A stretch of 14,475 nucleotides of DNA from Treponema sp. (GTDB lineage: Bacteria; Spirochaetota; Spirochaetia; Treponematales; Treponemataceae). Position 1 is the first letter of the stretch, and each line of letters opens with the position of its first letter. The position numbers and the translations under genes are program-made. The notes beneath the pieces are model-generated. The model did not search any database. It was given only the letters and a program-made list of their open reading frames with translations, and was not told where the DNA came from. This document shows positions 8,072 through 14,134 of this stretch, piece by piece. The stretch lies in contig DMQP01000173.1 in NCBI GenBank assembly GCA_003455655.1, positions 1 through 14,475 on the forward strand, read 5' to 3'.

Positions 8072-8929
8072 TTACAGAACCATTACTTTCCACTTTGAAG
8101 AAAGATTCTGTTGTGCACGTAGCGCACACTCTCGTCTTTCAAAAACACCATACACCGTTGAGCCAGAACCGGACATCTCTACAAAATCTGCACCGTTTTG
8201 GCGCAAATCTGCGAGAGCTTTCCCTATTACGGGACATCTTCGGACGACACAGGGCGTAAAATCATTTTTGAATGTCCAAGCATGGACGCCCATGGAGTAC
8301 AACTGAGCAAGCGGTAGTCGAACCGTCTCGTCGGACACGGCATCTTCATCTACCCACCGGTAAGCCTCTGCTGTAGAGACTTGCACACCAGGAAAAAGAA
8401 GCAGTACCGTGAAGTCATTTCGGGCAGGAATTGCAGAAACATGTTCTCCACGTCCTTCTACAATTGCAGCGTAAGGTTTACCTTCACCCGCCTCTAAAAG
8501 AGCATGAGTAAAGAAAAACACATCGCTTCCTACCTTCGATGCAATGGTCTCAAAAGAAACTGCATCTAAATGCGTACCAAACAAACTGTCAATGGATTGT
8601 ATAAAAGAAGAAGCATCACTTGAGCCGCCCCCCAATCCACCGCCGGAAGGAATACATTTTGTAAGCGAAACGCTCACACTCTGTTCCATGCCAGTCAGCA
8701 CGCAGAAAGCTTTGTATGCAGCAGTGATTGTGTTTTGAGCAGGAAGTTCCATACCCTGACACGACACCGTACAAGAACCCTTCCCTTTTACAAGGCTGAC
8801 CTGTAACTCATCAAAAAGATTTACGGTCGTAAAGATGCTCTCTATACCGTGATATCCGTCATTACGTTTTGGCAAAACATGCAAACCGAGGTTTATCTTT
8901 GCCGGTGCACTGACGGTGACACTGTCCAT
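8072..8929 (-). CDS. ispE: 4-diphosphocytidyl-2-C-methyl-D-erythritol kinase (IspE)
   Basis: GHMP-fold kinase that phosphorylates CDP-methylerythritol with ATP in the non-mevalonate (MEP) isoprenoid pathway. The 285 residues are the usual length. Motif 1 APAKINLGLHV (8-18) contains catalytic Lys11. The ATP-binding glycine loop IPSGGGLGGGSSDAS is at 93-107. GSDVFFF (133-139) carries the putative catalytic Asp135. The C-terminal GHMP motif is SGSGSTVYGVF. The ATG at 8929 is the only plausible start, because the conserved PAKINL block begins 8 codons later and no other start codon precedes it. No Shine-Dalgarno is visible; instead a -10-like hexamer ends 10 nt before the ATG. It is first in the ispE-spoVG-tRNA-rplY unit and diverges from the acidic protein gene. 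Confidence 0.97.
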   Translation of the reverse strand: MDSVTVSAPAKINLGLHVLPKRNDGYHGIESIFTTVNLFDELQVSLVKGKGSCTVSCQGMELPAQNTITAAYKAFCVLTGMEQSVSVSLTKCIPSGGGLGGGSSDASSFIQSIDSLFGTHLDAVSFETIASKVGSDVFFFTHALLEAGEGKPYAAIVEGRGEHVSAIPARNDFTVLLLFPGVQVSTAEAYRWVDEDAVSDETVRLPLAQLYSMGVHAWTFKNDFTPCVVRRCPVIGKALADLRQNGADFVEMSGSGSTVYGVFERRECALRAQQNLSSKWKVMVL

Positions 8930-8939
8930 ACAGTGCGTT

Positions 8940-8969
8940 ATATTACCGCAAATGCACTAAAAATGTCAA
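8940..8969 (-). promoter_or_regulatory. Sigma-70-type promoter of ispE, near-leaderless
   Basis: On the minus strand a perfect -35 TTGACA (8969-8964), an 18-nt spacer and TAATAT (8945-8940, 4 of 6 to the -10 consensus) precede ispE. The predicted start of transcription lies only about 3 to 6 nt before the ATG. Confidence 0.65.
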
Positions 8970-8988
8970 CTCCCCTTAAAGGTACTTA

Positions 8989-9017
8989 TTGACAAATATG
9001 CAAGTCTCAATTACCAT
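8989..9017 (+). promoter_or_regulatory. Sigma-70-type promoter of the acidic protein gene
   Basis: Perfect -35 TTGACA (8989-8994), a 17-nt spacer and TACCAT (9012-9017, 4 of 6). The predicted +1 near 9024 leaves a leader of about 11 nt that begins with the Shine-Dalgarno AAGGAG (9024-9029). Its -35 box stands back to back with that of ispE, 19 bp apart. Confidence 0.6.
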
Positions 9018-9034
9018 AGCACCAAGGAGTTACC

Positions 9035-9337
9035 ATGGAAGACGATTTCTACCTTGCATCTTTTTCTGCATTTGATGATGAAGACGATTTTGAAGACAAT
9101 GACTTTGACGAAGAAGATGACTATGATGATGAATACGATGATGACGACTTCGAAGACGATGACTACGAAGACGACTTCAACGATGATGACGAAATCGAAG
9201 ATGACTACGATGACCCCTACGACGATCAAGAACCAGAAGATGGTTACGACAATCGCCGCCGTCACTTCGATGATGAACTGTATGGTGACGACGAAGATGA
9301 TATAGAAGACGACAGTGATCCTGCCGACTTAGACTAA
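9035..9337 (+). CDS. Extremely acidic protein with regularly spaced aromatics, function unknown
   Basis: No family is recognised. The protein has 100 residues, of which 59 are Asp (44) or Glu (15). The only basic cluster is RRRH at 74-77. Sixteen Phe/Tyr are spread along it; between 13 and 62 a Phe, Tyr or Ile occurs every 4 to 6 residues (13, 19, 24, 30, 34, 39, 44, 48, 54, 58, 62). There is no signal peptide or membrane segment, so it is probably cytoplasmic and disordered. A consensus-like promoter, AAGGAG 5 nt before the ATG, and exclusive use of GAA for Glu argue for a real gene despite the low-complexity DNA. It is the only plus-strand gene and overlaps the end of rsfS by 3 nt. Comparable acidic tails occur in RNA polymerase delta, nucleic-acid mimics and chaperones, but none of these is demonstrated here. 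Confidence 0.8.
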   Translation: MEDDFYLASFSAFDDEDDFEDNDFDEEDDYDDEYDDDDFEDDDYEDDFNDDDEIEDDYDDPYDDQEPEDGYDNRRRHFDDELYGDDEDDIEDDSDPADLD

Positions 9338-9681
9338 CGCAACTTCTTTGCAGCATGCCAGAGTTTTTCCAAATCGTAAAAGTCTCTGGCCTCCTGTGTC
9401 ATAAGGTGAACAACAACAGTTCCAATATCAATTAAATTCCATTCATCTCCCTGTGCCGTCTTGTGTGACACTTGATGAATTTCCATGTCATGGGAACCAA
9501 CATATTCTTTTACTTGCCGATACAAGCCCTGCCAGTGTGCACTACTGGTAACAGTTACAATTACAAAATAATCAGTCCAGCTATTCAACTCTGAAACATC
9601 AAGAACAGTTACATTCTGACCTTTTCCATCTTCCATAAGTTGAGCAATTTCCAATGCTTTTTCTGCTTCTGTCTGTGCCAT
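9334..9681 (-). CDS. rsfS: Ribosomal silencing factor RsfS
   Basis: RsfS (YbeB/Iojap family) binds L14 on the 50S subunit and blocks joining with 30S, lowering translation in starvation. At 115 residues it has the normal size. Family blocks are seen in order: AEKALEIAQLMEDGKGQNV, DVSELNSWTDYFVIVT, an SAHWQGLYRQVKEYV helix, and DEWNLIDIGTVVVHLMTQEA with a FYDLEKLW end. The start at 9681 is chosen because GGAGGA lies 5 nt upstream and the family sequence begins there; the open frame before it (16 codons) lies over the end of the preceding gene. It follows the LytR/LCP-like gene by 1 nt and is last in the obgE operon. In Firmicutes rsfS also follows nadD and yqeK. Its stop TAG interleaves with the TAA of the acidic gene. 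Confidence 0.96.
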   Translation of the reverse strand: MAQTEAEKALEIAQLMEDGKGQNVTVLDVSELNSWTDYFVIVTVTSSAHWQGLYRQVKEYVGSHDMEIHQVSHKTAQGDEWNLIDIGTVVVHLMTQEARDFYDLEKLWHAAKKLR

Positions 9682-9682
9682 A

Positions 9683-10984
9683 CTATTCCTCCGCCCTGAC
9701 GTATCCGCCGCGAACATATGTTCCGTCAAAATCTTTTCCCAGTATCAGGGTAAAATCTACATCAGTTCCTTCAGAAGAAGACATTAAATCCGAAAGAACT
9801 TCTTCGTTTTCTATATTTTTACATCTAATAAAATCAGCAAGTGACTGAACAACTTGTTCATCGCCAATGTGATTTATTAAAAGTGTATGCTCTACATCGC
9901 CTTCTATTTCTTCACCTTCTGCAAGGTCTCCGTATTTAATCAAATATCTGCGATAGGCATTACTTTCATCTGCGTTTGAAATAGCAAGAATGTCGTATCC
10001 TGCACCACGCAATAATTCTGCGGTGTTACTTGCAAGACCAGCTCTTGATGTTCCGTTAAAGACATCAATAACATATACGCGGTTTTGCATCAAACCGTTA
10101 AGCAAAGAACTTTCCGAAAGTTTTACCGCATTCTGTATGTGTTCACCTTCAAGATGAGGGAACAAAAGAATTTGTCCGTCAACAGTACGAAGTGTTCCTA
10201 CAATCGACTGAGGAGTAAGCGTTGAACAATCGACTTCACTCATCAAAGAAACAAGTGTATGAAAATCGGACTCTTGCAAATTTGATTTCATGTGAGAACT
10301 GAATATGGGAAAGTTTTTCTTGTCGGTAACAACAGTTCTATTTTCGTTCAAAGCAGAAAGAAAAGAAACTGCAACTTCCTGCCGACGCTTTTCTCGGTCA
10401 GAACCTGCTTCGTCTGGTAAAAGATATGACATGTAAGTCTGCACTTTATCGCCATCAAGATTTACTGCTCCACTGGGTAAAAGCCAGCGTTCTCCAGATT
10501 CACCATGAGCATCAACTGGAGAAGGAATAAAAACTTTAATTCCTCCCAACAAATCGGTAAGCAAACCAAAGTCATCGATGTTTATTTCGATTGAATACGG
10601 AAGTTTTTCTTTAGGCATAAGAAGTTTTTGAATTTCTGTTCTATATGCTTCAATGCCTTTTTCTTTATACACAGTGTCTATGCGGTCAACACGACCTTCT
10701 GTATCTTCTGTTGCAAGAGAAGTATAAATAGCACCAACATTTCCTGCAATTTCAAAGAGTGCCCCTTTTTTTGTTTCTGGAGAAAACAAAAATAAATCGG
10801 TTGCAAGCGCTTGATCACCATCGTGCAAAACAACAAGTACTTTAACAACTGCACTTTCACCGAGGTTAGCAGTAACATCATCGGTACGAAGCGAAACCGC
10901 AAGTACTACAATAAGAGAAATAAGAATAAGCAGAATACCTAACAGGAAGAATGCATTTTTCTGCTGAGAACTTAATTTTTTCAT
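9683..10984 (-). CDS. LytR/LCP-like membrane protein with C-terminal LytR_C domain
   Basis: Inner-membrane protein of 433 residues. It has a short cytoplasmic start, one transmembrane segment (about 11-32) and a large extracytoplasmic part. Residues 46-215 resemble the LytR-CpsA-Psr fold (ATDLFLFSPETKKGALFEI; SIEINIDDFGLLTDLLGGIK; SDREKRRQEV). Residues 302-419 fit the LytR_C domain (VYVIDVFNGTSRAGLASNTA through FTLILGKDFDGTYV). Active LCP ligases have an Arg in the IPRD block and an R-x-R after the Tyr of the ALRYVR block. Here those places read EIAGNV and YMSYLL, so the enzyme core looks degenerate. Start: GGAGG about 6 nt upstream; the ATG overlaps the TGA of yqeK by 4 nt. It probably serves the envelope, but substrate and activity are unknown. 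Confidence 0.82.
   Translation of the reverse strand: MKKLSSQQKNAFFLLGILLILISLIVVLAVSLRTDDVTANLGESAVVKVLVVLHDGDQALATDLFLFSPETKKGALFEIAGNVGAIYTSLATEDTEGRVDRIDTVYKEKGIEAYRTEIQKLLMPKEKLPYSIEINIDDFGLLTDLLGGIKVFIPSPVDAHGESGERWLLPSGAVNLDGDKVQTYMSYLLPDEAGSDREKRRQEVAVSFLSALNENRTVVTDKKNFPIFSSHMKSNLQESDFHTLVSLMSEVDCSTLTPQSIVGTLRTVDGQILLFPHLEGEHIQNAVKLSESSLLNGLMQNRVYVIDVFNGTSRAGLASNTAELLRGAGYDILAISNADESNAYRRYLIKYGDLAEGEEIEGDVEHTLLINHIGDEQVVQSLADFIRCKNIENEEVLSDLMSSSEGTDVDFTLILGKDFDGTYVRGGYVRAEE
9687..9692 (-). promoter_or_regulatory. Shine-Dalgarno of rsfS
   Basis: GGAGGA lies 5 nt before the ATG at 9681 and overlaps the last codons of the upstream gene. It fixes the rsfS start and points to coupled translation. 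Confidence 0.8.
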
Positions 10985-11589
10985 TGTGCACCTCCGTTTG
11001 AAGCTTTCTGAATATCGCGAATAAGACTTTCTCTAAAAGCGAGTGTCTGAGCAACAACTGGTTTATTCTTTGATTTTTGATATGCAATGTTTTCATCAAG
11101 AACAGTAAGACACATTTGATCTAAAGACATAGTGTAAAAGGGTTCACGATATTTTTGATTAGACTGAGGTCGGCCAGGCTCAATTTTATCTGCAATAAAA
11201 ATAATTTTTGCAAGAGGTCTCATTTTTTCACAACCTAAAGTGTGACGAGCAACTGCCTGCAAGATGTCAGTATCATCAACACCAAAATCACGAAAGAGTT
11301 TTACTGCTGCAGCTCGGCCATGAAGTAAAAGCGGTTTTTGTTTTTCTATTTCAGAAATGGGACGATTGTCATGAGCAGCAAGAGAAAGTAATGTCTGGTC
11401 ATCGAGGTCACGGCACATGTCATGAGCAAGACCAGAAAAGTATCCCTTCCATGGATGAATATCAAAGAGTTCGCATAGAATCATTGCAGTTTGAGCAACT
11501 CGTTCGCAGTGTTCGTAACGACTGGGCTTTACTGACGCAAGCGTAAACTTACGCACTTTTTCCATAAGTTCAACGTTGTTTATATCCAT
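10981..11589 (-). CDS. yqeK: YqeK family HD-domain hydrolase (probable Ap4A hydrolase)
   Basis: HD-superfamily metal-dependent phosphohydrolase of 202 residues. Characterised YqeK proteins split diadenosine tetraphosphate symmetrically into two ADP; that activity is inferred by family. Metal and active-site residues are visible: His27 (RYEHCERVA), His56-Asp57 (GLAHDMCRD), His90 (LLHGRAAA), His116 (VARHTLG) and Asp134 (FIADKIEPGR). The start at 11589 is preferred because GGAGGA lies 6 nt upstream; an ATG nine codons earlier has no such site. The first 20 nt overlap the end of nadD, and the stop overlaps the start of the LCP-like gene as ATGA. The nadD-yqeK pairing is common and links NAD synthesis with dinucleotide clearance. 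Confidence 0.93.
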   Translation of the reverse strand: MDINNVELMEKVRKFTLASVKPSRYEHCERVAQTAMILCELFDIHPWKGYFSGLAHDMCRDLDDQTLLSLAAHDNRPISEIEKQKPLLLHGRAAAVKLFRDFGVDDTDILQAVARHTLGCEKMRPLAKIIFIADKIEPGRPQSNQKYREPFYTMSLDQMCLTVLDENIAYQKSKNKPVVAQTLAFRESLIRDIQKASNGGAQ

Positions 11590-12241
11590 ACAGATTCCTC
11601 CGTAAGATAAAATCATAAACTTGAGCTGGCACTAAAAACTTAAAGGCTTTTCCTTCTGCAATTCGAGAACGAATGTCTGTACTGCTTATAGAAAGCATAG
11701 GATTTTCCAATTGCAGTGCATGATCAAAAAGAGGATCATCTTCGGGTGCAAACTGTTCGGGAGCAAGTGTATTTGCATAAGCACCAACTGCTTTATTTGC
11801 GTGACGACTCATGCGTTCATTGTCTTTATCGGAAGGACGACGAGCAATAATAATTTGACACAATTCAGAAAGTTCTTTTGCATGATTCCACAAATGAAAT
11901 CCGGGTAAAAGATCATCTCCCATAATAAGACCAATTTTTTCTGTAAGTTTTGATTGATACTTTTTTTGCAAATAGTTTATAGTGTCGAAGGTATAAGAAA
12001 TGCCCTGTCGTTTAATTTCGCAATCTTCTGCTACAAAGCGGCTATCTTTTTTGCAAGCTGCCTGAACCATTTGAAGACGGCGTTCTGCACTGGGAGCATC
12101 GTTCATTTGTTTGTGAGGTGGTGTGTGTGTTGGAATAAAGAGCACTTTGTCGTAACCCAACTGAACACACACTTCATCTGCAAGTGCAAGGTGTCCTATA
12201 TGAATGGGATTAAAGCTTCCGCCCAACACTGCAATTTTCAT
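11570..12241 (-). CDS. nadD: Nicotinate-nucleotide adenylyltransferase (NadD)
   Basis: Transfers AMP from ATP to nicotinate mononucleotide to form deamido-NAD, the shared last-but-one step of NAD synthesis. The 223 residues are slightly longer than the usual 190-215. The nucleotidyltransferase signature GGSFNPIHIGH is at residues 7-17, with PTHTPPHK following. A second motif SISSTDIRSRI lies near the C-terminus, followed by VPAQVYDFI, as is typical. An insertion-like stretch rich in Asp, Glu and Ala (about 136-175) separates the two halves. The ATG overlaps the TGA of obgE by 4 nt, with AAGGAG inside the end of obgE. Its 3' end overlaps yqeK by 20 nt. Firmly identified. Confidence 0.97.
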   Translation of the reverse strand: MKIAVLGGSFNPIHIGHLALADEVCVQLGYDKVLFIPTHTPPHKQMNDAPSAERRLQMVQAACKKDSRFVAEDCEIKRQGISYTFDTINYLQKKYQSKLTEKIGLIMGDDLLPGFHLWNHAKELSELCQIIIARRPSDKDNERMSRHANKAVGAYANTLAPEQFAPEDDPLFDHALQLENPMLSISSTDIRSRIAEGKAFKFLVPAQVYDFILRRNLYGYKQR

Positions 12242-13383
12242 TCACCCACTCCTTCTTGTCCAGGGAACTGTTCTTCCATGCTGTCGTCTACAGAACGCGT
12301 TGCAAGGAATGATTTTTCGTTGTTTGTGTTTTCTTCTTGAACTTGTTGATGATGTCCTGACGGAACATGTGTTGCATTTAATTCTTCTACTAAGCGAACA
12401 ATTGCAAGACGAGCTTGATCCATATTTTTTTTAGTAAGCACAGAAACGGGAATAACCGGCACTCCAGGACTAAGGCGTTCTACTTCTTGTGCAATTTTTT
12501 GAGCTCGTTCTGATGCACCTTCCACATCAAGTTTATTGCATAAAACAATGCGACGTTTTTTTTCTAAGTCTGCACCAAATTTTTCTAATTCTGAACAAAG
12601 TGTTTCGTAGGCATTTTCGGCATTGGGGTCACTTGCATCAATCATAAACAAAAGTGCCACCGTACGAGAAATGTGTTTAAGGAATCGTATACCCAGCCCC
12701 GCACCTTCAGATGCACCTTCTATAATTCCGGGAATATCTGCAATGATAATATCTGCATCAGAGTCAACGTGTAAAACTCCCAAGTTAGGAACTTTTGTCG
12801 TAAAGGGATAAGGAGCAATTTTGGGGCGTGCGTTTGTAAAAAAATCAAGAAGACTTGACTTACCTGCATTAGGAAAACCAACAAGACCCACATCGGCCAT
12901 AATGGAAAGTTCAACTTTCAGTTCCCGGGTTTGGCCTGGTTTACCTTTGTGAGCATAGCGGGGAGCTTGATTGGTACTGGATTTAAAGTGAACATTTCCC
13001 CAGCCGCCTTTTCCGCCTTTTAGATAAACAAACTGTTCTCCTTCGTCTTCTGTTGCAAAGTCACGAATTACTTCACCAGTCTCGTTGTCTCTTAGAGTTG
13101 TTCCCGGAGGTAAGGGAATAATTACATCGTCTCCGTCTTTACCAAAGCGATTCCAGCCCTGTCCATCTCCACCATTTTTTGCCTTTAAGATAGGATGAAA
13201 GCGAAGATGTGCCAGTGTACGCAGATTACGTTTAACACAAAAAATAACGTCTCCACCACGGCCACCGTCACCGCCATTTGGTCCTCCGTTAGGAATATAT
13301 TTTTCCCGACGGAAGGCAATACAACCGTTGCCGCCCTTACCTGAGGAAACTGTAATAACTGCTTCATCTGCAAACTGAATCAT
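12238..13383 (-). CDS. obgE: Obg family GTPase (ObgE/CgtA)
   Basis: Ribosome-associated GTPase needed for 50S maturation and tied to the stringent response. The glycine-rich Obg fold covers about 1-160 (FADEAVITVSSGKGGNGCIA; PNGGPNGGDGGRGGDV; LKGGKGGWGNVHFKSSTNQA). The G domain follows: G1 GFPNAGKSS (169-177), switch TT (195-196), G3 DIPG (216-219), G4 NKLD (283-286), G5 SVL (314-316). Residues 340-381 are polar, low in conservation and do not look like the OCT domain of some Gram-positive Obg proteins. The ATG has AGGA about 9 nt upstream. It begins 26 nt after the T tract of the rpmA terminator and opens the operon obgE-nadD-yqeK-LCP-rsfS. No convincing promoter is seen between terminator and start, so read-through or a promoter upstream is likely. 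Confidence 0.98.
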   Translation of the reverse strand: MIQFADEAVITVSSGKGGNGCIAFRREKYIPNGGPNGGDGGRGGDVIFCVKRNLRTLAHLRFHPILKAKNGGDGQGWNRFGKDGDDVIIPLPPGTTLRDNETGEVIRDFATEDEGEQFVYLKGGKGGWGNVHFKSSTNQAPRYAHKGKPGQTRELKVELSIMADVGLVGFPNAGKSSLLDFFTNARPKIAPYPFTTKVPNLGVLHVDSDADIIIADIPGIIEGASEGAGLGIRFLKHISRTVALLFMIDASDPNAENAYETLCSELEKFGADLEKKRRIVLCNKLDVEGASERAQKIAQEVERLSPGVPVIPVSVLTKKNMDQARLAIVRLVEELNATHVPSGHHQQVQEENTNNEKSFLATRSVDDSMEEQFPGQEGVGE

Positions 13384-13409
13384 ATCTTTGAATCCTGAAT
13401 GTAAATCCT

Positions 13410-13442
13410 AAAAAAATACCCAGCATGACTGTATGCTGGGTA
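13410..13442 (-). terminator. Intrinsic terminator after rpmA
   Basis: On the minus strand TACCCAGCAT (13442-13433) pairs perfectly with ATGCTGGGTA (13426-13417) over a 6-nt loop, followed by seven T (13416-13410). It lies 23 nt after the rpmA stop and 26 nt before obgE. It is the best terminator in the window. Confidence 0.9.
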
Positions 13443-13465
13443 CGTCAGAAAAAACTGGAAATCGC

Positions 13466-13729
13466 TTAGTTAGCTGAAGCAACAGGCTCTACAGAAACAA
13501 CTTTGCGGTTGCGGCTTTCACCGTAAACCACTTTTCCGTCAGCCACTGCAAACAGCGTGTCGTCTCCACCACGACGTACATTGTCGCCCGGGTGAATCTT
13601 TGTTCCACGCTGACGTACAATAATTGCACCTGCGGTAATGTTTTCTCCACCGAACTTCTTTACTCCAAGGCGTTTAGCATTAGAGTTACGTCCGTTTTTT
13701 GCACCACTGCCACCTTTACTTCGTCCCAT
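13466..13729 (-). CDS. rpmA: 50S ribosomal protein L27
   Basis: L27 lies near the peptidyl-transferase centre, where its N-terminal tail touches the tRNA ends. The 87 residues are the usual length. The sequence shows the family core [18 protein letters not shown], then [26 protein letters not shown]. The N-terminus is [14 protein letters not shown], lined up with the mature forms (MAHKKGGGSTRNGR) and lacking the cleaved leader ending in FFA that Firmicutes carry. The start at 13729 is fixed by GGAGGA 5 nt upstream. The frame stays open 26 codons further, over the end of prp, without another ribosome binding site at its start. Last gene of the rplU-prp-rpmA operon, followed by a strong terminator. 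Confidence 0.97.
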   Translation of the reverse strand: MGRSKGGSGAKNGRNSNAKRLGVKKFGGENITAGAIIVRQRGTKIHPGDNVRRGGDDTLFAVADGKVVYGESRNRKVVSVEPVASAN

Positions 13730-13734
13730 AGTAT

Positions 13735-13740
13735 TCCTCC
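13735..13740 (-). promoter_or_regulatory. Shine-Dalgarno of rpmA
   Basis: GGAGGA lies 5 nt before the ATG at 13729. It decides against the longer open frame and so against an N-terminal extension of L27. Confidence 0.8.
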
Positions 13741-13760
13741 GCTGGAAAGACCAGTCTGAA

Positions 13761-14129
13761 TTAGTTAGTTTGTTCTGTAAGCGTCTGCTCCACAAAGCAT
13801 TCAACACTTACATCATCCGGATATTCTTTAGCTAAAGCACTAAGCCCTAACTTTAGATAATCCCCAGCACAGATTAAACGAGCAGTTACTGCTTCTGTTT
13901 TTTCTGTACTGTCACTCCTTATGCGGAAAGTCAGCACTCCCCGCTCAGGAGCATCTGATACAACAGAAATGCCTTTACTGTGTTCCAGCACATCAAGTGT
14001 TGTACGAAGCAGCATGGTAACCGCCGCACACACTACATTACTTCCGCGCACTGCACTACCCGCATGGCCCTGAGCTTCAACCGCCCAAAACTGACCGTCT
14101 GGGGTGCACCACAGTTTGGCAACCGTCAT
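13761..14129 (-). CDS. prp: Ribosomal-processing cysteine protease Prp (YsxB family)
   Basis: Small cysteine protease (122 residues) of the family that removes the N-terminal leader of L27 in Firmicutes. The catalytic pair is intact and at the same positions as in the Staphylococcus enzyme: His22 in GHAG and Cys34 in VVCAAV. The Asp usually found before this block is replaced (GSNVVCA instead of GxDIVCA). The rest (residues 35-122) has the family's helix after Cys34 and a beta-rich end. It lies 5 nt after the rplU stop and 31 nt before rpmA, the conserved position of the family. Its ribosome binding site is poor (AAGG, 3 nt from the ATG), so it is probably coupled to rplU translation and made in small amounts. 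Its target here is unclear, since the L27 next to it lacks the usual leader. Confidence 0.93.
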   Translation of the reverse strand: MTVAKLWCTPDGQFWAVEAQGHAGSAVRGSNVVCAAVTMLLRTTLDVLEHSKGISVVSDAPERGVLTFRIRSDSTEKTEAVTARLICAGDYLKLGLSALAKEYPDDVSVECFVEQTLTEQTN

Positions 14130-14134
14130 GTACC

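Noticed and set aside
9011..9265. Minus-strand open frame of 84 codons rich in Val, Ile and Phe opposite the acidic gene
   Set aside because: It is the complement of repeated Asp/Glu codons, which necessarily gives hydrophobic codons; it has no ribosome binding site and looks like a membrane protein only by that accident.
9035..9337. Acidic gene as a simple DNA repeat (GAT/GAC/GAA microsatellite-like)
   Set aside because: Repeat units are irregular, aromatic codons are spaced, and promoter and ribosome binding site are present, which fits coding better than a microsatellite.
13368..13402. Promoter-like TTTACA with TATGAT on the minus strand near the obgE start
   Set aside because: The -10 hexamer overlaps the obgE ATG and the spacer is only 15 nt, so transcription would begin inside the gene.
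13730..13807. N-terminal extension of L27 that Prp might cleave (contains WSFQRRNT)
   Set aside because: It overlaps the end of prp, its own start has no ribosome binding site, and a strong one stands before the ATG at 13729. Kept as an alternative in the findings only.
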